A DNA stretch of 64,000 nucleotides from Thalassospiraceae bacterium LMO-SO8. GTDB taxonomy: Bacteria; Pseudomonadota; Alphaproteobacteria; Rhodospirillales; Casp-alpha2. Under the pieces are notes generated by a model. It did not search any database. It saw nothing but the letters and a program-made list of their open reading frames with translations, and had not been told where the DNA came from. Shown piece after piece: positions 18,333 through 26,377 of this stretch. The stretch spans positions 3,654,001 to 3,718,000 of the forward strand of contig CP134226.1 of the NCBI GenBank assembly GCA_031655335.1, read 5' to 3'. Both the position numbers and the translations under genes were made by a program. Positions within the stretch are counted from its first letter, which is position 1. Each line of letters begins with the position of its first letter.

Positions 18333-18953
18333 TCACCCGCCCGGCGCCGGTGCGCCGATGGCTTGATCGTAGGGCTCGTTGCGCACGGCGATGGCCGATT
18401 TCAGGATGAACTTGCCGCCTTCCCCGATCAAGGGACCGGCCAACGGCGTGCGCAGCGGCCAAGCGTATTCCATGCGGTAGGCAACGATCGCGCCCGCCTC
18501 GCCGGCCCCGGCCTCGCCGACATCGGCGTCGTGGGCGCCGTTGCCGTTTTCGTCGGTGAAGGTCTCGCCCGGATCGTAGACGCCGTTGCCGTTGCCATCG
18601 ACAAAGGCTTCGCCGCGCCCGACATCGCCGAAGGTGGGATAGACCCGAACCTCGACCTTGGCGTCGGCCATGTCGACCAGACCGATGGTGCGGTCCGCGA
18701 CGATGGCAAGAATTTGTTCCAGCCGCGTGCCGCCCTCCGGCGCTTGGCCAGTGATGCCGAACCGCGCGGCATCACGCAGGGCACTTTCCATCAGCGTCGA
18801 CACGAACATGATCATGCCGAATTCGATGATGGCGATAAGCATCAGCACCACCAGGGGAGCCGCGAAGGCGAATTCGACCAGGGACGAGCCCCGCTGGTTT
18901 TCAATCAGCGCCGGGCGCCCGAAGGACAAAAAAACGGGTCGGCGGAGCACCAT
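18333..18953 (-). CDS. tadE: TadE-like pseudopilin with two EF-hand-like calcium loops
   Basis: 206 residues. The TadE signature RGSSLVEFAFAAPLVVLML (about 21-39) gives the pseudopilin cleavage site and helix. The exposed domain contains two consecutive DxNxNGxxD loops: D119-GNGNGVYD-PGE (119-130) and D134-ENGNGAHD-AD (134-144), the spacing seen in dockerin or EF-hand-like calcium-binding loops. The ATG at 18953 has AAGGA at 9-nt spacing; the longer frame begins with TTG and is rejected. It is the first gene of the tadE pair and faces an AT-rich promoter region. Confidence 0.83.
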   Translation of the reverse strand: MVLRRPVFLSFGRPALIENQRGSSLVEFAFAAPLVVLMLIAIIEFGMIMFVSTLMESALRDAARFGITGQAPEGGTRLEQILAIVADRTIGLVDMADAKVEVRVYPTFGDVGRGEAFVDGNGNGVYDPGETFTDENGNGAHDADVGEAGAGEAGAIVAYRMEYAWPLRTPLAGPLIGEGGKFILKSAIAVRNEPYDQAIGAPAPGG

Positions 18954-19062
18954 CGCGGAAATTCCTTTTCTTCCACAGTTTACGTTTCGACTCAAATTCG
19001 GGCAAAGATATTAAGTGTTTTCAATATTCTATAAAACTTTCATAAAATTCCAGGTAACGGTC

Positions 19063-19091
19063 TTGACCTTCATGCCCCTGCGAAGCCTAAT
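19063..19091 (+). promoter_or_regulatory. Candidate promoter of the FAA hydrolase gene
   Basis: TTGACC (19063-19068) and CCTAAT (19086-19091) are separated by 17 bp, about 60 bp before the ATG at 19151. The 197-bp divergent spacer 18954-19150 is AT-rich on its left half (about 19010-19050, with TTCATAAAATT), where the tadE promoter should lie. Confidence 0.4.
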
Positions 19092-19150
19092 GCGGCCATC
19101 GGTACGGAAACCGATCAAAAACGTCTGAATTCCATCCGGGAGCCCCATCC

Positions 19151-19999
19151 ATGAAATTGCTGCGCTACGGCCCCAAGGGCGAGGAACGTCCGGGCCTGCT
19201 GGATGCCGCCGGCCGCATCCGCGACCTGTCCGACCGCCTGCCCGACATCACGCCGGAAACGCTGGTCAGCGACCGCCTGGCCCGCCTGAGCGCCATGGAC
19301 CCGGAAGAATTTCCCGCCGTCGGCGGCTCGCCGCGTTTGGGCGCACCCGTCGCCGGCGTCGGCAAGATCGTCGCCATCGGCCTGAACTATGCCGACCACG
19401 CGGCCGAGGCCGGGATGGCCCTGCCGGAAGAGCCGATCATCTTCACCAAGGCGATCACGTCCCTGTCGGGTCCGACCGATCCAGTGGTGCTGCCCAAGGG
19501 ATCACAAAAGGGCGATTGGGAGGCCGAGTTGGCCGTCGTCATCGGCAAGCGCGCGCAATATGTCGAGGAAGCGGACGCCGCCGAATACATCGCCGGTTAC
19601 GCGGTCCTGAACGACGTGTCGGAACGGGCGTTTCAGTTGGAAACCACGGGGCAATGGGTGAAGGGCAAAAGCTTCGACACCTTCGCGCCGTTCGGCCCCT
19701 GGCTGGTCACCCCCGACGAAGTGCCGGACCCGCAGAACCTGCGCATCTGGTGCGAGGTCTCGGGCCAGATGATGCAGGACGGCAACACCAAGACCATGGT
19801 GTTCAACGTGTTCAACCTTGTTTCCGTGGTCAGCCGCTACATGACCCTGATGCCGGGCGACATCATCGCCACGGGCACACCGCCGGGCGTCGGCCTGGGC
19901 ATGAAGCCGCCGCGGTTCCTGAAGGCCGGCGACGTCATGCGCGTCGGCATCGAGGGTCTGGGCGAGCAAAAGACCGAGGTCAAGGCCTGGCCGGAGTAA
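19151..19999 (+). CDS. Fumarylacetoacetate hydrolase family protein
   Basis: 282 residues, full length for the FAH-type beta-keto acid / ureidoglycolate-like hydrolases. The N-terminal cap (MKLLRYGPKGEERPGLLD) precedes the catalytic fold with IGLNYADHAAEAG, DWEAELAVVIGK and the glycine-rich TGTPPGVGLGM near the end. These enzymes cleave or isomerise acyl-pyruvate-like intermediates in aromatic or sugar-acid breakdown; the substrate here is unknown. An SD-like GGGAG precedes the ATG. It converges with the next gene, 9 bp between stops. Confidence 0.85.
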   Translation: MKLLRYGPKGEERPGLLDAAGRIRDLSDRLPDITPETLVSDRLARLSAMDPEEFPAVGGSPRLGAPVAGVGKIVAIGLNYADHAAEAGMALPEEPIIFTKAITSLSGPTDPVVLPKGSQKGDWEAELAVVIGKRAQYVEEADAAEYIAGYAVLNDVSERAFQLETTGQWVKGKSFDTFAPFGPWLVTPDEVPDPQNLRIWCEVSGQMMQDGNTKTMVFNVFNLVSVVSRYMTLMPGDIIATGTPPGVGLGMKPPRFLKAGDVMRVGIEGLGEQKTEVKAWPE

Positions 20000-20008
20000 T
20001 CCCCGGCC

Positions 20009-21007
20009 TTACGCCGCCGCCTCGCGGCGGATGTCTTCCCAGGTTTCGCGCATCCATTCGACGCAGGCGACCGCTTGGTCGAACAGGGAATACCTGCAGC
20101 CCTCGCCGTAATCCGTGCCTGGGATAAACTCGGTCGAAATCTGGCCCAGCTTGCCCGTGGGGTCGGCCGCGTGGTGGCGCATCAGCATGCGGATGCACTC
20201 TTTCCAAGGCTCCAGCAAGGCGCCGTCCCAGTCGGCATGGTATTCGCCCGGTTTCGGCTGCACGAAGGGATACTGAATGCCACGCCCGACGCTGCCGTCG
20301 GGGTGGCGGCCCGTTTCGTTGACCGGGTTGTTGGGGATCGCCGCCCGGGCATGGCAATGACGGACCCAGCCGGCCTCGATCCACTGCTGCACGACGTTGC
20401 CGGGGGTATAGGGATCAAGGATCACCTGCCCCGCCGCGATCTGCCCCGCCGTGTCGAAAATCTTCTGTTCCTTGGGATTGTCGATCTTGAAGATGACGTG
20501 GCTGTGGTCGAGGGTGATGTTGAACTCCACCCCCCGCGCCTCGACCATGCGGCCGACCCGGGCGACGCGGGCGAAGTCTTCCGACCACATGTTGACATGG
20601 ACCTCGAAGCACGGCGTGACGCCGTATTTGTTCCCCAGTTCCGCCGCCCATAGATAGGCGTTCAGGACTTCCTCGTCCGTCACCACATGGCCCTTCGCGT
20701 GGTGGAGCTTGATCTGGGTGTTATGGACGAGAGAGCCGAGCCGGCGGCCCGTCTCAAGATTCTTTTCCAACAGCGCCTCGTCCTGGCCCAGAACGTAGAA
20801 CCAGCCGCCCGCCCGCACCGGCAGGCCGTATTTGTCCCGCGCGCGCTCGAAATCGTCGATCTGGTCCGGGTCCGGGGTCTTGTCGATGTAATCGAACACC
20901 CCCGCTTCCTTGACCATGCGGAAGCGCGTATCGACATCGGGCATCGGGTCCGCATGGGCATGCTTGATGCCGTTGGTCTGAATCCCGAAAAGAAGGTCGC
21001 TGGCCAT
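20009..21007 (-). CDS. Sugar phosphate isomerase/epimerase-like TIM-barrel protein
   Basis: 332 residues. The sequence resembles the xylose-isomerase/AP-endonuclease-2 TIM barrel. Candidate metal ligands occur in order in CFEVHVNMWSED, FNITLDHSHV, RHCHARAAIP and QISTEFIPG. Substrate specificity cannot be assigned; the neighbouring FAA hydrolase suggests sugar-acid catabolism, but the genes are convergent rather than one operon. The ATG at 21007 is the only in-frame ATG close to the conserved start. The frame upstream overlaps the next gene and is not coding in this phase. Confidence 0.7.
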   Translation of the reverse strand: MASDLLFGIQTNGIKHAHADPMPDVDTRFRMVKEAGVFDYIDKTPDPDQIDDFERARDKYGLPVRAGGWFYVLGQDEALLEKNLETGRRLGSLVHNTQIKLHHAKGHVVTDEEVLNAYLWAAELGNKYGVTPCFEVHVNMWSEDFARVARVGRMVEARGVEFNITLDHSHVIFKIDNPKEQKIFDTAGQIAAGQVILDPYTPGNVVQQWIEAGWVRHCHARAAIPNNPVNETGRHPDGSVGRGIQYPFVQPKPGEYHADWDGALLEPWKECIRMLMRHHAADPTGKLGQISTEFIPGTDYGEGCRYSLFDQAVACVEWMRETWEDIRREAAA

Positions 21008-21084
21008 ATGTCTGTTTCCGTCCCCTGGTGATCGCCCCCGGCGCATCGTAACGCAACGGCCCCCCGACGCAACGGCGCCAGCGT

Positions 21085-22095
21085 TCAGGCGCCGATATTC
21101 AGGCGTTCCCGGATGGCACGGGCGATATCTTCCGCCGGGTTGAGGGGCGCGTGGGTCCAATCTTCCCAAACAGTCTCCGCCGTCAGCGGCCGGGCGTAGC
21201 CTTCGCCGAACAGATAGTCGTGGAACCGTTTGTGCTTGGGCGTGATCAAGGGCGGCGGCGCGTAGAGATAGACCGGCCCCGGGCGGGCGCAGGCTTCGGT
21301 CGACATGGACACGGAATCCCCCGTCACGATCACCGCGTCGGCATGGGCGAGGTAGCCCATGTAGGGGTTCCCCGCCGGATCGCCCCAGCGGTACAGGTGA
21401 TGGGGCAGGTCGGCGAAGGCGGCCAGCAACGCCGGCATGGTGCCCGGGTCTTCCGATTCCTCGACCCGGCGGCTGGTCGACACCAGCAAGGCGCCGCCCT
21501 GGTCGCGGGCCATCTTGGCGGCCAGCCCGGCGACCTCGGCCGCCATCTCCGGGCCGAATTCGCGCCGCCGGGTGCTGCCGCCGACCATGAGGGCGATCAG
21601 CGGACGCGGGAGGTGGGCGAAAGCGGGGGCCCATTCGTCCCGGGCGGCGGCCAGGACGTCCGCCGTCACGCCGTGGGCGGCGGCGGGAATGGTCAGGGTG
21701 TTGCCGGCCGTGGGGCGGGCGTCATGGGCGGGCTGGGCGATCAGGTCGAAATCCCCTGCCCCGGCCCCCGGATGCATGATGTGAACCAGTTTCGCACGGC
21801 CGCCGGACAGCTTCTTGATCTTGCGCGCGGCGGAGGCCGACCGCCGCCCGGCGCCGATCACCAGGTCCGGCCAGGGCGGCGTCAGCACGGCGCGGCTGGC
21901 CGGCGTGATGGCGGCAAAAGACGCCCCCAGCACCGCGTTATGCAGGCGCACCAGGGGGCCGTATTCGATGTCCTTCCGTTCGAACGGCAGGCCGAGAACC
22001 CGCGCCACGCCCAGGCATTGGCTGCGGTTGCCGGGCCGGTCGTCGGCCAGCACCCAGACGCGCGGCGCATCAGCGGTTTGTTCCGTGTCGGACAT
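21085..22095 (-). CDS. ELM1-like (mitochondrial fission ELM1 family) protein
   Basis: 336 residues resembling the ELM1/DUF1022 family, which is widespread in alphaproteobacteria and plants and shaped like a GT-B glycosyltransferase. Visible family segments are VWVLADDRPGNRSQCLGVA (about 13-31), LVIGAGRRSA, ALMVGGSTRRREFG and the C-terminal VTGDSVSMSTEACARPGPV. The bacterial role is unknown; a link to cell-envelope sugar transfer is only fold-level inference. It stands alone, 77 bp before the TIM-barrel gene on the same strand. Confidence 0.82.
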   Translation of the reverse strand: MSDTEQTADAPRVWVLADDRPGNRSQCLGVARVLGLPFERKDIEYGPLVRLHNAVLGASFAAITPASRAVLTPPWPDLVIGAGRRSASAARKIKKLSGGRAKLVHIMHPGAGAGDFDLIAQPAHDARPTAGNTLTIPAAAHGVTADVLAAARDEWAPAFAHLPRPLIALMVGGSTRRREFGPEMAAEVAGLAAKMARDQGGALLVSTSRRVEESEDPGTMPALLAAFADLPHHLYRWGDPAGNPYMGYLAHADAVIVTGDSVSMSTEACARPGPVYLYAPPPLITPKHKRFHDYLFGEGYARPLTAETVWEDWTHAPLNPAEDIARAIRERLNIGA

Positions 22096-22166
22096 CGCCC
22101 GCTTATGGCATGGGCACCCCGTTCCGGCAACGGATCAGTCCGCGGCGGCGCTTCCGCCGACCATGT

Positions 22167-22184
22167 GAAGTGGTCTAGCACTTC
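22167..22184. promoter_or_regulatory. Inverted repeat upstream of the PAS protein
   Basis: GAAGTG / CACTTC arms with a 6-bp centre, 46 bp before the ATG at 22231, in the 135-bp divergent spacer between the ELM1-like gene and the PAS gene. It could be a regulator site. No partner is known. Confidence 0.3.
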
Positions 22185-22230
22185 CGTCCAGGTTACGCGA
22201 AAGCACATCACATTGTATGACGTCAGCGCA

Positions 22231-22749
22231 ATGAACACCTACGGGACAATCCACGATATCGACGGCCACCTAACCGGACGCCGCGCCCGCCGCGTCTGGG
22301 ATTACTGGCGCCGGCAGGCCGGCTCCGCGCCGGCACCGGCCTGGGATGCCTTCAAACTGATGGACGTTTACCAGGACGCTCCCATCATGCTGGTTCTCGA
22401 CGTACTGCCACGGCCCGATCACACCGATTTCCGCTACCGCTTCGTCGGCACCACCATCGTCCAGAATCGCTGGAAGCTTGACGTTCCCGACCACACGGGC
22501 CTGACCTATTTCGAGTCCCGCCACCAATACGATTTCCAGGAAGTCAAAGAATCCTACGACCGTTGCGCCAGCACCGGGCATCCGACCCTGATGCAGCGGA
22601 ATTTTGAAACCTATGACGCCTCGGGGAGGCATGAACGCCTGATCCTGCCGCTCCAGGGAGCGTCCGGCGATATCGACAAACTTGTCGTCGTCGTCGAGCG
22701 ATTGGAGGAATGGAAAATCTTGCGCCCGACCGATCCGCACCTGTTCTGA
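22231..22749 (+). CDS. PAS-domain protein (PAS_5-like)
   Basis: 172 residues forming essentially one PAS domain with no output domain. Segments typical of this alphaproteobacterial family are WDYWRRQAG, APIMLVLDVL, FRYRFVGTTI and the end DIDKLVVVVERLEEW. Such stand-alone PAS proteins have no proven role and may be sensors or adaptors. The ATG at 22231 is used; no strong Shine-Dalgarno is visible. It converges with the membrane-protein gene, 43 bp between stops. Confidence 0.75.
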   Translation: MNTYGTIHDIDGHLTGRRARRVWDYWRRQAGSAPAPAWDAFKLMDVYQDAPIMLVLDVLPRPDHTDFRYRFVGTTIVQNRWKLDVPDHTGLTYFESRHQYDFQEVKESYDRCASTGHPTLMQRNFETYDASGRHERLILPLQGASGDIDKLVVVVERLEEWKILRPTDPHLF

Positions 22750-22792
22750 AGAAAGGTGGCAATCTCAATCGAAAACCGGGTGCGGTCGCCGG

Positions 22793-23272
22793 TCACAAGC
22801 GGTTGTATTTGCGCAGGAAGGCTGCGTGATCGGTCAGGTAGCCTTTGTATCGCCGCGCCAGAATCATGTTCCGCCCAAGCGTCAGGGGGGAAATCACCAA
22901 TACAATTGCGGCAAGCAGGGTCGGCAGCCAGATCAGGTCGCTCCATTCGAATTCTTCGCTCGGTTCCTTGTCCGATGGACAGGGCGACAGCCCCTGCGCA
23001 CGGAATTCCTTGAGCACTGTCTGGTAATTCGGCGTATCGGCGGCCAATTCGAAGCAACTCTGAGACGACGAGCCTTCAAAGATCGCCCCGGAAAACAAGG
23101 CTGTCATCCAACCGGCGCCCAACATGAGGAAAAACGCGGAAGCCCAGGCAAGGCCCTTGGCCATGCCCAGTTGCTGTTTTATCCAGTGTTCCTGTTCCAC
23201 GGACAGGACCAACCGCAGGCTTTCGTCCTGGACTGGTGAACCGGCAGGACCCGAAGAATTTCGACCTTCCAA
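22793..23272 (-). CDS. Hypothetical membrane protein with two helices
   Basis: Up to 159 residues, not recognised. Two hydrophobic segments (around 38-63, AWASAFFLMLGAGWMTALF, and 113-133, LIWLPTLLAAIVLVIS) flank an extracytoplasmic loop containing two cysteines (SQSCFEL and LSPCPSD) that could form a disulfide. The start is uncertain: the listed start is a TTG without a Shine-Dalgarno, and an ATG at 23164 would begin directly before the first helix. No helpful operon context. Confidence 0.5.
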   Translation of the reverse strand: MEGRNSSGPAGSPVQDESLRLVLSVEQEHWIKQQLGMAKGLAWASAFFLMLGAGWMTALFSGAIFEGSSSQSCFELAADTPNYQTVLKEFRAQGLSPCPSDKEPSEEFEWSDLIWLPTLLAAIVLVISPLTLGRNMILARRYKGYLTDHAAFLRKYNRL

Positions 23273-23286
23273 ATCGGGCCTCGCGA

Positions 23287-23318
23287 CCTATCCATTCCGC
23301 CGAAGACGGAATGATAGG
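23287..23318 (-). terminator. Hairpin after the SAF-dehydrogenase operon
   Basis: On the minus strand CCTATCATTCCG pairs with CGGAATGGATAGG (one bulged base) around a 7-nt loop, 82 bp downstream of the last operon stop. There is no U-tract. It probably ends or stabilises the GntR operon transcript. Confidence 0.5.
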
Positions 23319-23400
23319 CCAATAACGTCGATCGGTAAATTCATGGCGTCCGTCCCGCCTGACCAGCCCCCCTCATATGGCGCCGAAGCCCTTCGGGGCC

Positions 23401-24723
23401 CTACTCGGCCGCAACCGGCAGGCGGAAGCGGGCCTCCATTTCCCGGCGGATTTTGACCGCGTCCATGGTCTCGTCGACCTCGACATCCTGCCAGCGCACG
23501 GGCCGGTTGGCGGGGATGTCGGCCTTCAGCTTGACCTTATGGGCCAGGCCGATGGGCAGGCCGCCCAGTTCCAGCGACTTTTCCGCCGGATAAAGCTTGC
23601 CCCAGACGGTAAACCCGCCCTCGCCGTCGAGCATTTCGCCCGCCTTCAGGTCGCGCTTAGCCGTGGCCACGACGTCGCCGCGGAACCCCAGGGTCGAGCC
23701 CGTCGGCTTGTTCAACAGCGCCGCCGACAGGATCGAGATGTTCAGTTCCAGACCGATCAGGTGGAACGGCTTGAACATGGCGGAATAACGCCCGGAGGCA
23801 TCCGTGTTCATGCCGTACTGGCGGAAGCAGGCAGCGGCGTAGTCGTTGGGGGCCTCGATGACGACATAGACGCCCCAGCGCAGGTCCTTGAACACCGGGC
23901 GTCCGTCGCGTTCCAGGGACGACACGACCTCGACCTGGCCCTTGTGCTCCAGCATGCCGCCGTCGGCGACGGGGCGCAGGACATGGGCGAGATCGTCCAT
24001 GCCCGCCGCCGGGAAGTTCAGACCATCGGACGGCGGGGTCAGGCCCGTGCCGTTGGCGATGGCCGCCATTTCCAGGGCCGACTTGGTGCCGTCGAGGAAG
24101 CTGTTGAACATCTGGCTGTTCATGCCGGCGGCGGCCGCCTGTTCGGGCGTCAGGCCGTAGTGGTCCCAGACCGTATCCGGGGTCGAGGCGTGATAGGACG
24201 GCAGGTACTTGGTGCCCTTGCCCGCCGCGATGACCTCGAAGCCCGTGGCGCGCGCCCATTCGACCAATTCACAGGTCAGGGCCGGCTGGTCGCCGTAGGC
24301 CATGGAATAGACGACGCCCGCCTGGCGGGCTTCCTCGGCCAGCAGGCCGCCGGCCAGAACATCGGCCTCGACATTGACCATGACGATGTGGATGCCGTTG
24401 CGGATGGCTTCCCGCGCATGGACCAGACCGACGACCGGGTTGCCCGTGGCCTCGACGACCACGTCCACGCCGCCGGCCCGCATCATGGCCATGGCGTCGT
24501 CGACGAACTTGGTCTGGGCGATCAGATCATCCGGCCAGCCAACGGTGCGGCAGGCCTTTCGGGCGCCGTCCGGGTTGAGGTCGGCGATCACGGCGACCTC
24601 CAGGCCCGGGGTGGTCGGCACCTGCGACAGAAACATGGAGCCGAATTTCCCGGCCCCGATGAGGCCGACACGAACGGGCTTGCCCTCGGCGGCGCGGGCC
24701 GCGAGTTCTTGGTAGATGTACAA
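23401..24723 (-). CDS. NAD(P)-binding oxidoreductase with C-terminal SAF domain
   Basis: 440 residues. A Rossmann fold opens with VGLIGAGKFGSMFLSQV (about 19-35), then VVEATGNPVVG and a central catalytic region; the C-terminus reads GDVVATAKRDLKAGEMLDGEG, a SAF-type module. The architecture resembles homoserine-dehydrogenase-like/SAF proteins of sugar-acid pathways, but the substrate is unknown. It starts with TTG, 6 bp after the dioxygenase stop, preceded by GGAG at 9 nt, so it is translated as part of the GntR-PhyH operon. It is the last gene of that operon. Confidence 0.7.
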   Translation of the reverse strand: MYIYQELAARAAEGKPVRVGLIGAGKFGSMFLSQVPTTPGLEVAVIADLNPDGARKACRTVGWPDDLIAQTKFVDDAMAMMRAGGVDVVVEATGNPVVGLVHAREAIRNGIHIVMVNVEADVLAGGLLAEEARQAGVVYSMAYGDQPALTCELVEWARATGFEVIAAGKGTKYLPSYHASTPDTVWDHYGLTPEQAAAAGMNSQMFNSFLDGTKSALEMAAIANGTGLTPPSDGLNFPAAGMDDLAHVLRPVADGGMLEHKGQVEVVSSLERDGRPVFKDLRWGVYVVIEAPNDYAAACFRQYGMNTDASGRYSAMFKPFHLIGLELNISILSAALLNKPTGSTLGFRGDVVATAKRDLKAGEMLDGEGGFTVWGKLYPAEKSLELGGLPIGLAHKVKLKADIPANRPVRWQDVEVDETMDAVKIRREMEARFRLPVAAE

Positions 24724-24729
24724 GGTTGA

Positions 24730-25530
24730 TTACTCCGCTGCTTGCTGACGCTTGGCGACCAGTTCGTCCAGGCAGTCGTCTGCCAGGGCTTCGATGGGGG
24801 TGAAATCGCGGTGCGCGATCCACTCCGCCCGGTTGAAGGCGCGGATGTGGTTGTCGACATGGCACAGCGACAGATAAACGATCGTCCGCCCGAACGGCGA
24901 GATGTTGGGCGGGCTGGCATGGACCAGCAGCGACGAGAACATCAGCATGCTGCCGGCCGGGCCGGTCGGCGCGACGCAGCCGCCGCGTTCGGCCAGTTCG
25001 GTGACCTTGTCCCGGTCCAGGGTCCACAGCGGATAGCTGGTCGTCTCCAGATCGTGGCCGGCGTCGACCACCCCCTGCTTGTGGCTGCCGGGAATGAACA
25101 AGAGCGGCCCGTTGGCCGCCGTCACGTCGTCCAGGAACACGGCGATGTTCATGGCGCGCGGTTCGGGCATGTCGTCGTCGCGCTTCCAGGTGCCGTAGTC
25201 CTGATGCCATTGCCACACGGCACCGTCGAAGGCCGCCTTGGCGTTGACCTTGTACTGATGCATGTAGACCGGCCCGTCGAGAACCTGGGTGACCGGCTCG
25301 ATCATGCGCGGATGGGCGCCCAGTCGGCGGAACGCCTCGTTGTATTTATGGGCGGCGAAGGCCGTGCGGGCGACGCCGTTGGACTCGCGCCAGACCTCTT
25401 CGCGGTCGAGCGCATAGACGGCCTCGGCCTCGGCCTTGAGGCAGGCCGCTTCCTCCGGCGTGAACTTTCCGGGAAAGAACAGATAGCCGTCCTCGTCGAA
25501 ACGTTTCAGTTCCTCTTCGGTCAAGCGCAT
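24730..25530 (-). CDS. Phytanoyl-CoA dioxygenase (PhyH) family Fe(II)/2-oxoglutarate oxygenase
   Basis: 266 residues. The iron facial triad is visible: H109 and D111 in WQWHQDYGTW, and distal H204 in LLVHASPP. R215 in FGRTIVYL is a likely 2-oxoglutarate anchor. The family hydroxylates small molecules (acyl-CoAs, ectoine, sugar-like compounds), and the WHxDxxTW form also occurs in ectoine hydroxylases. The substrate here is unknown. The start is 4 bp after the GntR stop, with GGAGG at 8-nt spacing. The product probably feeds the SAF-dehydrogenase encoded next. Confidence 0.85.
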   Translation of the reverse strand: MRLTEEELKRFDEDGYLFFPGKFTPEEAACLKAEAEAVYALDREEVWRESNGVARTAFAAHKYNEAFRRLGAHPRMIEPVTQVLDGPVYMHQYKVNAKAAFDGAVWQWHQDYGTWKRDDDMPEPRAMNIAVFLDDVTAANGPLLFIPGSHKQGVVDAGHDLETTSYPLWTLDRDKVTELAERGGCVAPTGPAGSMLMFSSLLVHASPPNISPFGRTIVYLSLCHVDNHIRAFNRAEWIAHRDFTPIEALADDCLDELVAKRQQAAE

Positions 25531-25534
25531 TGGA

Positions 25535-26248
25535 TCATCCTCCGATTGATGTCTTGCTTGTCGTTCCGGGGGTCTGTTGCCCCGGGTCCAGGTTCTTGAG
25601 CCGGCGATAGGTCGCCTCGCCCGCTAATTCCACATGCCGCGCCGCCAGGTCGCCGGCGGCGTCGACGTCGCCGGCCATGACGGCATCGGCGATCGCGCCG
25701 TGATCAGCCCAGATGGCGCCGTGGCGGCTGGTGTCCTCGAGCACCATGCGCATGGCCCGCACCATATGCGGCCACGCCCCTTCCGCCGTCGCGGCGATTT
25801 CCGGATTGCCCGCCAGGGCATACAGCGCCTGATGAAACGCGACATCGGCGGCGACCAGCCGGGCGATGCTGCCCCGCGCCACGGCGTCGCGGCCGTCGGC
25901 CATCAGCTTGTCGAACATGCGCCGGCGCGTGCCCTGGGGATCGTCCTGGGCGGCGGCCAGACGGGCCGCCAGACGGTCCAGGGCGCCCCGCACCTGATAG
26001 AGGGCCCGCAGGCGGTCCGCATCGACGGGCGCCACCATGTAGCCCTTGCGCCCGCGCGCGACGATCAGTCCTTCCTGCTTGAGCAGGACCAGGGCGCGGC
26101 TGACCGGCTGGCGGCTGACGCCCAGACGCTCGGCCATTTCCTCCTGGGCGACCGGCGCGCAGGGTGGCAGCTCGCCGGACAGAATGGCCGCGCGAATGGA
26201 CTCGAGCGCCTGCTTCGTCAGATCTGATTTAAGTTTAAGTTGTTGCAT
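25535..26248 (-). CDS. GntR-family regulator with FCD ligand domain
   Basis: 237 residues. The N-terminal winged helix (QEEMAERLGVSRQPVSRAL, about 36-54) is typical of GntR. The C-terminal helical FCD domain begins near residue 75 and has metal/acid-sensing histidine positions (e.g. DVAFHQALYALAGNPEI). FCD regulators usually sense a catabolic acid. It is the first gene of a three-gene operon and very probably controls it through the 23-bp palindrome just upstream. Confidence 0.88.
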   Translation of the reverse strand: MQQLKLKSDLTKQALESIRAAILSGELPPCAPVAQEEMAERLGVSRQPVSRALVLLKQEGLIVARGRKGYMVAPVDADRLRALYQVRGALDRLAARLAAAQDDPQGTRRRMFDKLMADGRDAVARGSIARLVAADVAFHQALYALAGNPEIAATAEGAWPHMVRAMRMVLEDTSRHGAIWADHGAIADAVMAGDVDAAGDLAARHVELAGEATYRRLKNLDPGQQTPGTTSKTSIGG

Positions 26249-26264
26249 TTATTGTATTTTTAAA

Positions 26265-26287
26265 TTTCTGAATTCCGAATTCAGAAA
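26265..26287. promoter_or_regulatory. 23-bp palindrome upstream of the GntR operon
   Basis: Perfect 11-bp arms (TTTCTGAATTC and its complement) around one central base, 17 bp upstream of the regulator ATG, in an AT-rich patch. A TACAAT (-10-like) lies between it and the ATG. Placement over the expected promoter fits autorepression by the GntR protein. Binding is inference. Confidence 0.6.
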
Positions 26288-26377
26288 ACAATATGCGTCC
26301 CGACCGGCGCTGTCAACTCGATGGCCGGCCGCTCCCCGGGACCAGGGCGTTCCGCAAGTCAGGAACGATTTGACGGA

